64,000 nt of DNA from Sphingopyxis alaskensis RB2256 (GTDB lineage Bacteria > Pseudomonadota > Alphaproteobacteria > Sphingomonadales > Sphingomonadaceae), in the NCBI RefSeq assembly GCF_000013985.1, contig NC_008048.1:1302001-1366000 (forward strand), given 5' to 3'. Every line of letters begins with the position of its first letter. Within the stretch, counting starts at the first letter, position 1. Position numbers and translations under genes: made by a program. The notes below the pieces were generated by a model. That model saw only the letters and a program-made list of their open reading frames with translations, did not search any database and was not told the DNA's origin. Positions 8,446 to 16,254 of the stretch are shown here, one piece after another.

Positions 8446-9422
8446 TCGGCCATCAGGAGGCCGAAAAGGCGTTTCTGGACGGCTGGCAGGGCGGCCGCCT
8501 GCACCATGCCTGGCTGCTCGCCGGGCCACAGGGGATGGGGAAGGGGGACTTTGCCGAGCGCGCGGCGCGCTTTCTCGTGACCCATGGCGCAGGTGGCGGG
8601 CGCGCGGCGGTAGCACTTGACGATCGAGGCGACGATGCCGCCGCACGGCTCGTCGATGCGGGCAATCACCCGGAGATCATCCGGCTGACGCGCCAGCCCA
8701 AGGACAAGACCAAGGAGCTTGCGCGTAACATCACCATCGACCAGGTGCGCCAGGTGATCCGCCGTCTGCATCTGTCGCTGTCGCTCGGCGACTGGCGCGT
8801 CATCATCGTCGATGCCGTCGACGACCTGGAAAGCGATGGTGCCAATGCACTGCTCAAGACGCTCGAGGAACCGCCCGCCAGGACGCTGTTCCTGCTGGTC
8901 AGCCATTCGCCGGGGCGGCTGCTCCCGACGATTCGTTCACGCTGTCGAATCCTTCGTTTTCAACCGATTGACCGTGACGTCATGGTGTCATGGCTCCACG
9001 ATCTGCGACCAATGCTCGACATGCCCGAGGTGCGCGCGATCGTCGCCGCGTCGGGCGGGGTGCCCGGCAAGGCGCTGGCGTTGATCGACAGTGATGTCGC
9101 GTCGATGCAAAAGAAGCTGCTGGCCATCGCCGCCTCGGGCGACCCCGAGAACCGGCTGCGCGAGGCGCTCGCGCGCGAGGTCGGCGGCGCGAGCAATCGC
9201 GCGCGGCTTGAACTGGTGATCGACATCGTTCCCGGATTGCTGGCAGCAATGGCGCGCGAGCGTCCGATCACCGAGATCGCGCCTGTGCTGGCCCAGTGGG
9301 ACCGTGTGCAGCGCACGGTGCGCGATGCTGTCCGGGGCTCCTACGATGGCACGATGGTCGGTTTCGAGATCGGGAACTGCCTCGCGGAGCTTGCGCTGCG
9401 ATCGGCACAGGCGGCACGCTGA
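8433..9422 (+). CDS. holB: DNA polymerase III subunit delta prime
   Basis: Clamp-loader subunit of 329 residues. It has a P-loop-like AGPQGMGKGDF at about residues 30-40, the DnaX-like segment VIIVDAVDDLESDGANALLK and the conserved LEEPPARTLFLLVSH, then the SRC-type box (IRSRCRILRFQ). The zinc-binding cysteines of the E. coli protein are absent, as is common in alphaproteobacteria. The C-terminal collar domain follows. It overlaps tmk by 13 bp and is followed 38 bp later by metG in the same direction. Confidence 0.5.
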   Translation: MAAMIGHQEAEKAFLDGWQGGRLHHAWLLAGPQGMGKGDFAERAARFLVTHGAGGGRAAVALDDRGDDAAARLVDAGNHPEIIRLTRQPKDKTKELARNITIDQVRQVIRRLHLSLSLGDWRVIIVDAVDDLESDGANALLKTLEEPPARTLFLLVSHSPGRLLPTIRSRCRILRFQPIDRDVMVSWLHDLRPMLDMPEVRAIVAASGGVPGKALALIDSDVASMQKKLLAIAASGDPENRLREALAREVGGASNRARLELVIDIVPGLLAAMARERPITEIAPVLAQWDRVQRTVRDAVRGSYDGTMVGFEIGNCLAELALRSAQAAR

Positions 9423-9460
9423 CGCTTTCCCTCGCGCGCGGCAGCGGCTAAGGCGCGCGC

Positions 9461-11044
9461 ATGTCCCAACAGAGCGCTCCCTTCTATATCACCACCGCGA
9501 TCAGCTATCCCAACGGCCGCCCGCACATCGGCCACGCCTATGAAGCGATCGCCACCGACGTCATGGCGCGGTTCCAGCGCGCGCGCGGCCGCAACGTCCG
9601 GCTGGTGACCGGCACCGACGAACATGGGCTGAAGATGTTTCAGACCGCGCGTGACCAGGGGCGCGCGACGATCGATCTGGCAAATGAAATGTCCGGATAT
9701 TTCCGGGAGATGTATGCCAAGTTGAATATCAGCTATGATATGTTCATGCGCACGTCCGATCCGGCGCACCACGCCGCCTCGCAGGCGATCTGGAAGGCGA
9801 TGGAAGCCAATGGCGACCTTTATCTCGACCGCTATGAGGGTTGGTATTCGGTTCGCGACGAAGCCTTTTACGATGAGAGCGAGCTGACCGACGGGGGGGA
9901 GGGCATCCGCCTTTCGCCGCAGGGCACGCCGGTCGAATGGACCGTCGAGGAAAGCTGGTTCTTCCGCCTGTCGAACTATCAGGATCGGCTGCTCGCGCTC
10001 TATCGCGACAATCCCGACTTCATCCGCCCCGAAAGCCGCCGCAACGAGGTGCTGCGCTTCGTCGAGGGCGGTTTGAAGGATTTGAGCGTCTCGCGCACCA
10101 GTTTCGACTGGGGGGTTCCGGTGCCGGGATCGCCGGGGCACGTCATGTATGTCTGGGTTGATGCGCTGACGACCTATTTGTCGGGGCTGGGCTATCCCGA
10201 CCCGGCGAGCGACTTCGGCACATTCTGGCCCGCGAACATTCATATGATCGGCAAGGATATCGTTCGTTTTCATACTGTTTACTGGCCGGCCTTTCTGATG
10301 AGTGCCAATCTGCCGCTGCCTCGCCAGGTGTTCGGCCACGGCTTTCTGCTCAACCGCGGCGAAAAAATGTCGAAGTCGCTCGGCAATGTCGTCGATCCGA
10401 TGGCGCTCGCCGAGCGGTTCGGCGTCGATGCGCTGCGCTATTATCTGCTGCGCGAGGTCAGCTTCGGACAGGACGGCAGCTATTCGGCCGAAGCGATCGT
10501 CCGCACCGCCAACGCCGACCTCGCCAACAGCTTTGGCAATCTGGCGCAGCGCAGCTTGTCGATGATTTTCAAAAACTTGGGCGGTGAACTTTCGGCTGAC
10601 TATACTCCGGCACAGGATGATATTGATCTGTTCCACTTGGTCAATCTCAGCGCAAAAGACCTATTACCTCGGGCGTTCGAACAACTGGCCTTTTCGGTCG
10701 GGATCGAGGAGTGGCTGCGCGCTGTCTTCGCCTGCAACCAATATGTCGATGCGCAGGCCCCTTGGGCGTTGCGCAAGAGCGATCCCGAACGCATGCGCGT
10801 CGTTCTGATGACGCTGTTCCAGGCCGTGCGCACGCTCGCCATTGCCATTCGGCCCGTCGTGCCGACGGCGGCCGACAATCTGCTCGATCAGATGGGCATT
10901 GCCCCCGACGCGCGTGATTTTGCGGCGCTGGCCGACGCCGACTGGTTCGCCAGACTGGCGGCGAGCGGTTTCACGGTCGGGCAGCCCGTGCCGATCTTTC
11001 CGCGCCTCGACCTGCCCGAAGAGGAGGGGGAAGGGGAGGCGTGA
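9461..11044 (+). CDS. metG: Methionyl-tRNA synthetase
   Basis: A class I aminoacyl-tRNA synthetase of 527 residues that charges tRNA-Met. The HIGH motif is PHIGHAYEA at residues 21-29 and the KMSKS motif is GEKMSKSLGN near residue 302. The zinc-knuckle region between them is short (WYSVRDEAFYDESEL), as in the MetG2 type without the four-cysteine knuckle. There is no C-terminal tRNA-binding EMAP-like domain, so this is the short form. Its TGA overlaps the ATG of tatD by one base. Confidence 0.5.
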   Translation: MSQQSAPFYITTAISYPNGRPHIGHAYEAIATDVMARFQRARGRNVRLVTGTDEHGLKMFQTARDQGRATIDLANEMSGYFREMYAKLNISYDMFMRTSDPAHHAASQAIWKAMEANGDLYLDRYEGWYSVRDEAFYDESELTDGGEGIRLSPQGTPVEWTVEESWFFRLSNYQDRLLALYRDNPDFIRPESRRNEVLRFVEGGLKDLSVSRTSFDWGVPVPGSPGHVMYVWVDALTTYLSGLGYPDPASDFGTFWPANIHMIGKDIVRFHTVYWPAFLMSANLPLPRQVFGHGFLLNRGEKMSKSLGNVVDPMALAERFGVDALRYYLLREVSFGQDGSYSAEAIVRTANADLANSFGNLAQRSLSMIFKNLGGELSADYTPAQDDIDLFHLVNLSAKDLLPRAFEQLAFSVGIEEWLRAVFACNQYVDAQAPWALRKSDPERMRVVLMTLFQAVRTLAIAIRPVVPTAADNLLDQMGIAPDARDFAALADADWFARLAASGFTVGQPVPIFPRLDLPEEEGEGEA

Positions 11045-11820
11045 TGCTCGTCGATTCGCACTGTCACCTCAATTACAAGGGCCTCGCCGAGCAGCAGGAC
11101 GAGGTGCTGGCGCGCGCACGAGAGCGGGGCGTGACCGCGATGCTCAACATCGCGACGCGCGAAAGCGAGTGGGACGATGTGCTCGCCGCCGCCGAGGCGA
11201 ACGACGATGTGTGGGCGAGCGTCGGCATACACCCGCACGACGCCGACCAGCATCCCGACGTCGATACGGCCAAGCTGATCCAGCGCGCCGCGCATCCGCG
11301 GGTGATCGGAATCGGCGAGACCGGGCTCGACTATTACTACGACAAGAGCGATCGCACCCGGCAACAGGACAGCTTTCGCCGCCATATCCATGCGGCGCAG
11401 GCCACGGGCCTGCCGGTGATCGTGCATATGCGCGACGCCGAGGCCGACACGCTGGCACTGCTCGGCGAGGAAATGGCAAGGGCAAGCTTTCCCGGTGTGA
11501 TCCACTGCTTCACCGCAAGCGACGCTTTTGCGCGCAAAGCGCTCGATATCGGCCTTTATATTTCGATCTCCGGCATTGTGACGTTCAAAAACGCCACCGA
11601 CTTGCAGGCAACGGCCAAATGGCTGCCGCGGGAGCGGTTGCTGGTCGAAACCGATGCCCCTTTCCTCGCCCCGGTGCCGCATCGCGGCAAGACCGGCGAG
11701 CCGGCGTTCGTCGCCGATACGCTGGCGTTTCTTGCCGATCTGCGTGACGAGGATCCGGATGCGCTTGCAGCCGCGACAAGCGCCAATTTCTATTCGCTTT
11801 TCAACAAGGCGGCGGCATGA
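11044..11820 (+). CDS. tatD: TatD-family metal-dependent deoxyribonuclease
   Basis: Metal-dependent hydrolase of 258 residues with the amidohydrolase-like barrel. Metal ligands are visible in VDSHCHLNY (N-terminal H-x-H), GIGETGLDYYY, VIVHMRDAEAD, VIHCFTAS and LLVETDAPFLAP. TatD proteins act as 3'-5' exonucleases on DNA or RNA, or as D-aminoacyl-tRNA deacylases in some cases; the exact substrate cannot be told here. The start at ATG 11044 overlaps the metG stop (TGATG); a GTG one codon earlier is the alternative. The metG-tatD-MBL hydrolase order is common in alphaproteobacteria. Confidence 0.5.
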   Translation: MLVDSHCHLNYKGLAEQQDEVLARARERGVTAMLNIATRESEWDDVLAAAEANDDVWASVGIHPHDADQHPDVDTAKLIQRAAHPRVIGIGETGLDYYYDKSDRTRQQDSFRRHIHAAQATGLPVIVHMRDAEADTLALLGEEMARASFPGVIHCFTASDAFARKALDIGLYISISGIVTFKNATDLQATAKWLPRERLLVETDAPFLAPVPHRGKTGEPAFVADTLAFLADLRDEDPDALAAATSANFYSLFNKAAA

Positions 11821-11833
11821 CGTCACGCGGCGC

Positions 11834-12598
11834 ATGAAGGTTAGAATCCTTGGCTGCGGAACGTCGTCGGGCGTTCCCCGCATCGGCAATGACTGGGGGC
11901 AGTGTGACCCCGATAATCCACGTAACCTGCGCAGCCGTGCCTCGATTCTCGTGTCGCTCGGCGGGTTTCGCATCCTTGTCGACACCAGTCCGGACATGCG
12001 CATGCAATTGCTCGACGCGCGCGTTGGCGAGGTCGACGCCGTCATCTGGACGCACGAACACGCCGATCACACGCACGGCCTCGACGATCTGCGCCAGATC
12101 ATGCACCGGCGCGGCGCGGCCGTTCCCTGCTACGCACGCCATCATGTGCTCGACATATTGAAGTGGCGCTTCACCTACGCCTTTGCCGGCAATGCCGGAT
12201 ATCCAGCGTCGGTCGATCCGATCGACTTGCTCGACCACCAGTCGATCGGCCCTGTCGAGGTATCGGCGATCGAAATGCCGCACGGTCCGATCAAGGCGAG
12301 CGGCCTGATCTTCAGCGACGGTGCGCACAGGATTGCCTATGCTACTGATTTTTCAAGGTTCACCGATGAAATGGTCGACTTTTTCCAAGGCGTCGACCTG
12401 TTCGTGATCGACGCGCTGCGTCGCTATCCGCATCCGACGCATCCGCATCTGGCGATGACGCTCGAAGGTCTTGCAAAGGTGGGCCATCCGCGCGCGATTA
12501 TCACGCATATGGACAATACGATGGACTATGCGGATCTTGTCGCCGAATTGCCGAGCGGTGTCGAACCCGGTTATGACGGGTTGGAGGTGCAGTTATGA
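11834..12598 (+). CDS. Metallo-beta-lactamase-fold hydrolase, PhnP/RNase Z-like
   Basis: A 254-residue cytoplasmic MBL-fold enzyme. The metal-binding motif is WTHEHADHTHGLDDLR (H-x-H-x-D-H), with further ligands at IEMPHGPIKASG, IAYATDFSRF and IITHMDNTMDY. The opening MKVRILGCGTSSGVPRIG with an early Cys (WGQCDPDNPRN) is typical of the PhnP-like group that opens phosphoribosyl 1,2-cyclic phosphates. No phosphonate genes are near, so a general phosphodiesterase role is more likely than C-P lyase work. The frame is open to 11654, but the chosen ATG 11834 is 14 bp after tatD. Its TGA overlaps the next gene by 4 bp. Confidence 0.5.
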   Translation: MKVRILGCGTSSGVPRIGNDWGQCDPDNPRNLRSRASILVSLGGFRILVDTSPDMRMQLLDARVGEVDAVIWTHEHADHTHGLDDLRQIMHRRGAAVPCYARHHVLDILKWRFTYAFAGNAGYPASVDPIDLLDHQSIGPVEVSAIEMPHGPIKASGLIFSDGAHRIAYATDFSRFTDEMVDFFQGVDLFVIDALRRYPHPTHPHLAMTLEGLAKVGHPRAIITHMDNTMDYADLVAELPSGVEPGYDGLEVQL

Positions 12599-12771
12599 AT
12601 GGCGACACGACGGTCCAGCTGCTTTGGTTTGCCGGAGCCTTCACACTGGTGCTGAGTTCGCTTCTGGCGCGGCGGCTCCCGATGGCCGACTGGCTGAAGA
12701 TGGCGCTCGCCTGGGTGGCGATATTCGGGCTGGTGTTCCTCGTAATCCGAACCTGGCAGGTGGTGACCTGA
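12595..12771 (+). CDS. Small membrane protein of unknown function, 58 residues
   Basis: ATG 12595 overlaps the stop of the MBL hydrolase (ATGA). The protein has two hydrophobic segments, LLWFAGAFTLVLSSLLA at about residues 9-25 and MALAWVAIFGLVFLVI at about 36-51, separated by a basic ARRLP loop, so a membrane hairpin is likely. In sphingomonads I recall similar N-terminal membrane segments in TIGR02281-type aspartic proteases, but no protease domain follows here. It could be a stand-alone membrane peptide or the surviving anchor of such a protein. Existence is supported by tight coupling; function is not recognised. Confidence 0.5.
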   Translation: MNGDTTVQLLWFAGAFTLVLSSLLARRLPMADWLKMALAWVAIFGLVFLVIRTWQVVT

Positions 12772-12945
12772 GGTCCCGATGCAGGTTCCAGCCATCCCGG
12801 TCATCCGATGTATTTAACATAATATATATTATCAAATAAATAATCACACTGGGCGGCGCAGGAACGTCCCCCCCTTTCCATCGGTCTTGGGCCCTTCTGG
12901 CCGAGACGTTGCATGGCGGCGATCATCCGGCTGGAAGAATCCCCC

Positions 12946-12965
12946 CGCGCGCCTTAAGGCGCGCG
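12946..12965. promoter_or_regulatory. Perfect 20-bp palindrome abutting the nasT start
   Basis: CGCGCGCCTTAAGGCGCGCG ends two bases before the nasT ATG at 12967. It replaces any obvious ribosome binding site. It could be an operator or a translation-blocking hairpin; about 130 bp upstream lies an unusually AT-rich stretch (12810-12845) that could hold the promoter. Confidence 0.5.
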
Positions 12966-12966
12966 C

Positions 12967-13548
12967 ATGAGGATAGCGATCATCGACACCAGCATGACGC
13001 GCGCCGCCATCATTTCCGATGGCTTGCGCGAAGCCGGTCTCGACGATCTGGTGCTGATTGATCCTGCGGGTCCCCTCGTTCGCCAGATCGAAGCGGCACA
13101 GCCCGAAGTGGTGCTCATAAATCTGGAAAATCCCAGCCGCGACCAATTGGAAGACTATTTCGCCATGTCGCGCGCGCTCGCCCGACCGATTGCGATGTTC
13201 GTCGATCAAAGTGATGCCGAAGCGACGGGAGCAGCAATCGACGCCGGCGTGTCGGCCTATGTCGTCGATGGCCTCTCGAAACAGCGGATCAAGCCGGTTG
13301 TCGACCTGGCCATAAGGCGTTTCCAGGCCTTTTCGCGCCTGCAACGCGAACTCGATGAAGCGAAGAATGCGCTCGCAGAGCGCGCGGTGATCGATCGTGC
13401 AAAGGCGATATTGATGAAGCGTCGGCAGATCGACGAACCGGCGGCATATGCGCTGCTGCGTGGTCAGGCGATGCGCACCAACCGTCGTATCGTCGAGATC
13501 GCCGAAGCGATAGTGACCAGCGAAACGCTGCTGGGAGACATGGAATGA
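12967..13548 (+). CDS. nasT: NasT: ANTAR-domain response regulator, nitrate antiterminator
   Basis: A 193-residue regulator with a receiver-like N-terminal half and a C-terminal ANTAR domain (about residues 130-190; ALAERAVIDRAKAILMKRRQ and AYALLRGQAMRTNRRIVEIA). ANTAR domains bind paired RNA hairpins and prevent terminator formation. The receiver keeps an early acidic pair (IIDTS), but the usual phospho-acceptor Asp appears as Asn in VVLINLENPSRD, so control by protein binding rather than phosphorylation is likely. In the known NasS/NasT system, NasS holds NasT until nitrate binds. nasS overlaps by 4 bp, and a leader with fitting hairpins lies just after nasS. Confidence 0.5.
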   Translation: MRIAIIDTSMTRAAIISDGLREAGLDDLVLIDPAGPLVRQIEAAQPEVVLINLENPSRDQLEDYFAMSRALARPIAMFVDQSDAEATGAAIDAGVSAYVVDGLSKQRIKPVVDLAIRRFQAFSRLQRELDEAKNALAERAVIDRAKAILMKRRQIDEPAAYALLRGQAMRTNRRIVEIAEAIVTSETLLGDME

Positions 13549-14756
13549 TGACGGAAAGCTTTCGCATCGGCTTCCTGCCGTTGGTCGACGCCGCGCTGCC
13601 GATTCTGGCGCACGAGATGGGGTTTGCCGGGCGCGAGGGACTGCGTATCGAACTGGTTCGCGACATGACCTGGGCGACGGTGCGCGATCGGCTGCTCTAT
13701 GGGCACACCGACGCCGCACACATGATTGCGCCGCTGGCGATCGCGACGACGCTTGGGCGTGACCGGCCGCCGGTACGGCTCGCGGTGCCGTTCGTTCTAG
13801 GGCTCAATGGCAATGCAGTGACCGTCTCGACCCGTCTCGCCGATGAAGCGGGGCTTGGCCGACAACTCGGCGATCCCGTCCAGTTCGGCCAGGCTTTGCG
13901 GGTGATTGCGGCTGCGCGCAAGGCGGCCGGCAATCCGCTGCGTTTCGGCGTCGTCCATCGCTATTCGAGCCATAATTACATGTTGCGCTATTGGCTCGCA
14001 GGCGTCGGCATCCATCCCGACGCCGACGTCACGATCGTCGTCACCAGCCCCCCCTTCGCCGCCGACGCGCTTGCTGCGGGCGAAGTCGACGGCATATGTG
14101 TCGGCGAGCCGTGGAACTCGATCGCGGTCGACCGCGGGGTCGGGCAAATTGCGCTGGCAACCGCGCAGATCTGGCGGCGCGGAGTCGAAAAGGTGCTCGC
14201 GCTGCGCGAATCGGTGGTCGACGAACGGCGCGACGCCGTCGAAGCACTCGTTCGAGCACTCCATGCCGCGGCGGCGCAGTTTGTCATGCCCGACGCCACC
14301 GTGGAAAGCGCCGACATATTGGCGCGTCCCGAATATCTGGACGCGCCACGCGATGCGGTGCTGCGCGCGATCACCGACCGCATTCGCGTCGTCCCCGGCG
14401 GCGAGCCGATCCACTATCCCGATTTCATGTTTCAGTATCGCGAGGCCGCGAACTTCCCGTGGCGCAGTCAGGCGGCCTGGCTTTATTCGCAAATGATCCG
14501 CTGGGACAGCAACCCCTTCTCCGAAGCCGATGCCGCGACGGCTTCTGCGGTCTTCCGTCCCGACATCTACCGCGCTGCGCTGGCCGGCACCGGCGCGCCG
14601 CTGCCCGGCGCATCGTCAAAACTCGAAGGCGGGCTCGACGAACCCATCGGCGCGGGTTCGGTCCAGGGCCGTCTGACCCTCGGTAGCGACCTTTTTTTCG
14701 ACGGACGTGCCTTTGATCCCGACGATATCCAGTCCTATCTTGCTGGACTGGAATGA
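13545..14756 (+). CDS. nasS: NasS: cytoplasmic nitrate-binding sensor, NrtA/CmpA-like
   Basis: A 403-residue periplasmic-binding-protein-fold protein that starts directly with FRIGFLPLVDAALPILAHE and has no signal peptide, so it stays in the cytoplasm. This separates NasS from the ABC transporter binding proteins NrtA/CmpA, which it otherwise resembles (GEPWNSIAVDRGVG, YPDFMFQYREAANFPWRSQA). In studied bacteria NasS binds NasT in the absence of nitrate and releases it when nitrate is bound. The ATGA overlap with nasT supports equimolar synthesis. No nitrate ABC permease genes are present; import is by NarK. Confidence 0.5.
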   Translation: MMTESFRIGFLPLVDAALPILAHEMGFAGREGLRIELVRDMTWATVRDRLLYGHTDAAHMIAPLAIATTLGRDRPPVRLAVPFVLGLNGNAVTVSTRLADEAGLGRQLGDPVQFGQALRVIAAARKAAGNPLRFGVVHRYSSHNYMLRYWLAGVGIHPDADVTIVVTSPPFAADALAAGEVDGICVGEPWNSIAVDRGVGQIALATAQIWRRGVEKVLALRESVVDERRDAVEALVRALHAAAAQFVMPDATVESADILARPEYLDAPRDAVLRAITDRIRVVPGGEPIHYPDFMFQYREAANFPWRSQAAWLYSQMIRWDSNPFSEADAATASAVFRPDIYRAALAGTGAPLPGASSKLEGGLDEPIGAGSVQGRLTLGSDLFFDGRAFDPDDIQSYLAGLE

Positions 14757-14837
14757 CTTTTTGCTCTTTCGAACTTTATGCTGCAACTGCGAAATAAAGT
14801 CTTGCGACGAACAGGCGAATCAGTCACCTTAAGGGCA

Positions 14838-14920
14838 CTCGGCGAGGCTGCCGGGGCAGGATAAAGCGGTAACGGCTCCAACGACGGGGCCGGTCCGCGA
14901 GGCGGGTGGGAAGCCTTTTT
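14838..14920 (+). promoter_or_regulatory. Candidate NasT (ANTAR) RNA target: two hexaloop hairpins and an exclusive terminator
   Basis: Hairpin P1 pairs CTCGGC 14838-14843 with GCCGGG 14850-14855 around the hexaloop GAGGCT. Sixteen bases later P2 pairs CGGCTCC 14873-14879 with GGGGCCG 14886-14892 around the hexaloop AACGAC. ANTAR targets are known to be two hairpins with six-base loops carrying A at position 1 and G at position 4; P2 fits both, P1 has the G only. The left arm of P2 can instead pair with GGAAGCC at 14909-14915, just before T16-T20, making an alternative terminator. Mutually exclusive folding is the expected antitermination design. Predicted by eye. Confidence 0.5.
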
Positions 14921-14941
14921 CCACATTCCGACATGGCAATG

Positions 14942-14988
14942 AAGCCGTCAGGATGCGCCCGCGCGGCCGCCGTCCTGGCGGCTTTTTT
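14942..14988 (+). terminator. Strong intrinsic terminator in the narK leader
   Basis: AAGCCGTCAGGA (14942-14953) pairs with TCCTGGCGGCTT (14973-14984) over 12 bp with one G-U pair, and six T residues follow (14983-14988). It lies 28 bp before the narK ATG and pointed into the operon, so transcription must be rescued for expression. It is downstream of the hairpin pair assigned to NasT. Confidence 0.5.
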
Positions 14989-15016
14989 ATTGCCCGTCGC
15001 ACGAAGGGGACGGACG

Positions 15017-16252
15017 ATGACGACTGCAAGCGCGGGGGCCGGAGCGGCCCCCAAATCGAGTTTCTGGGCGAGCGGGCACTGGCCGACGCTCGTCGCCGCC
15101 TTTCTCTATTTCGATCTCGCCTTCATGGTGTGGGTAATCCTCGGCCCGCTGGCGCCCGCGATTTCGGCCGACCTCGGCCTGACCCCCGCGCAAAAGGGGT
15201 TGATGGTCGCAGTCCCCACGCTCGCCGGGGCGCTGCTCCGCGTCGTCAACGGCCTGCTCGTCGATCGCATCGGCCCCAAGCGCGCCGGGGCGATCAGCCA
15301 GGTGATCGTAATCGCCGGGCTGTTCACCGCCTGGTTGATGGGGGTGACCAGCTTCACCGGCACGCTCGCGCTCGGCGTGGTGCTCGGCTTCGCCGGGGCC
15401 AGCTTTGCGATTGCGCTGCCGCTCGCGAGCCGCTGGTATCCGCCCGAGCATCAGGGCAAGGCGATGGGGCTCGCCGGGATGGGCAATTCGGGCACCGTGC
15501 TCGCAGCGCTGTTCGCCCCCGGCCTCGCGGTGATGTTCGGCTGGAACGCGGTGCTCGGCCTCGCCTGCATCCCGCTGGCGATCGTCTTTTTCCTCTATTC
15601 GTTCATGGCAAAAGACGCGCCGAACGCTCCTGCGCCCAAGAAGCTGGTCGACTATTTCCAGCCGCTCAAGACCGCTGATGCCTGGTGGCTGATGGCCTTT
15701 TATTCGGTGACTTTCGGGGGCTTCGTCGGGCTGGCCGCATCGCTGCCGATCTATTTCACCGACCAGTTCCATCTGAGCCCCGTGATGGCGGGCTATTGCA
15801 CCGCCGCCTGCGTCTTTGCCGGGTCGTTGGTGCGGCCGATGGGCGGCGCGCTCGCCGACCGGATCGGCGGGGTCAAGGCGCTGATGATGGTCTTTGTCGT
15901 CGCGGCGCTAGCGCTCGCCGGGGTGCCGCAGGCGGACACCCTCGCCGCCGCGCTCGGCCTGTTCGTGATCGCGATGCTCGCGCTCGGCACGGGGAATGGC
16001 TCGGTGTTCCAGCTCGTGCCGCAGCGTTTTTCGGCCGAGATCGGGGTGATGACCGGGCTGGTCGGCATGGCGGGCGGCATCGGCGGCTTCTACCTCGCCT
16101 CCTCGCTCGGCTTTGCCAAGCAGTGGAGCGGCAGCTTTGCGCCGGGCTTCTATATCTTCGCCGGGCTTGCCGTTGCCGCGCTCATCGCCCTGATGTTTGT
16201 CAAGAATCAGTGGCGCGCAACCTGGGGCGCCGCCGAAGGCGTACGGATCTAG
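15017..16252 (+). CDS. narK: Nitrate/nitrite transporter, NarK/NasA type (MFS, NNP family)
   Basis: A 411-residue inner membrane protein of the nitrate-nitrite porter family with about 12 hydrophobic segments. Family signatures are visible in the two Gly-rich segments: GFAGASFAIALPLASRWYPP followed by GLAGMGNSGTV, and GTGNGSVFQLVPQRF followed by GLVGMAGGIGGFYL. The conserved Arg of helix 2 is in the LLRVVNGLLVDRIG segment. The start ATG 15017 follows AAGGGGACGG; the frame is open to 14906, but those codons lie in the leader terminator. First gene of the nitrate assimilation operon, three bases before the porin. Probably imports nitrate. Confidence 0.5.
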   Translation: MTTASAGAGAAPKSSFWASGHWPTLVAAFLYFDLAFMVWVILGPLAPAISADLGLTPAQKGLMVAVPTLAGALLRVVNGLLVDRIGPKRAGAISQVIVIAGLFTAWLMGVTSFTGTLALGVVLGFAGASFAIALPLASRWYPPEHQGKAMGLAGMGNSGTVLAALFAPGLAVMFGWNAVLGLACIPLAIVFFLYSFMAKDAPNAPAPKKLVDYFQPLKTADAWWLMAFYSVTFGGFVGLAASLPIYFTDQFHLSPVMAGYCTAACVFAGSLVRPMGGALADRIGGVKALMMVFVVAALALAGVPQADTLAAALGLFVIAMLALGTGNGSVFQLVPQRFSAEIGVMTGLVGMAGGIGGFYLASSLGFAKQWSGSFAPGFYIFAGLAVAALIALMFVKNQWRATWGAAEGVRI

Positions 16253-16254
16253 CC

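Noticed and set aside
11654..11833. Longer N-terminus of the MBL hydrolase
   Set aside because: The extra frame is Arg/Ser/Pro-rich, overlaps tatD, and the family N-terminus MKVRILGCGTS begins at 11834.
14745..14772. Possible sigma54 promoter for the nitrate operon (TGGAAT and TTGCT boxes)
   Set aside because: The GG and GC pairs are 11 bases apart instead of 10, and it overlaps the nasS stop; not reliable by eye.
14757..14830. ACTTTAT/ATAAAGT dyad upstream of the nitrate leader as an extra NasT hairpin
   Set aside because: Its loop is 14 bases, not six, so it does not fit an ANTAR target; it may simply be an AT-rich promoter feature.
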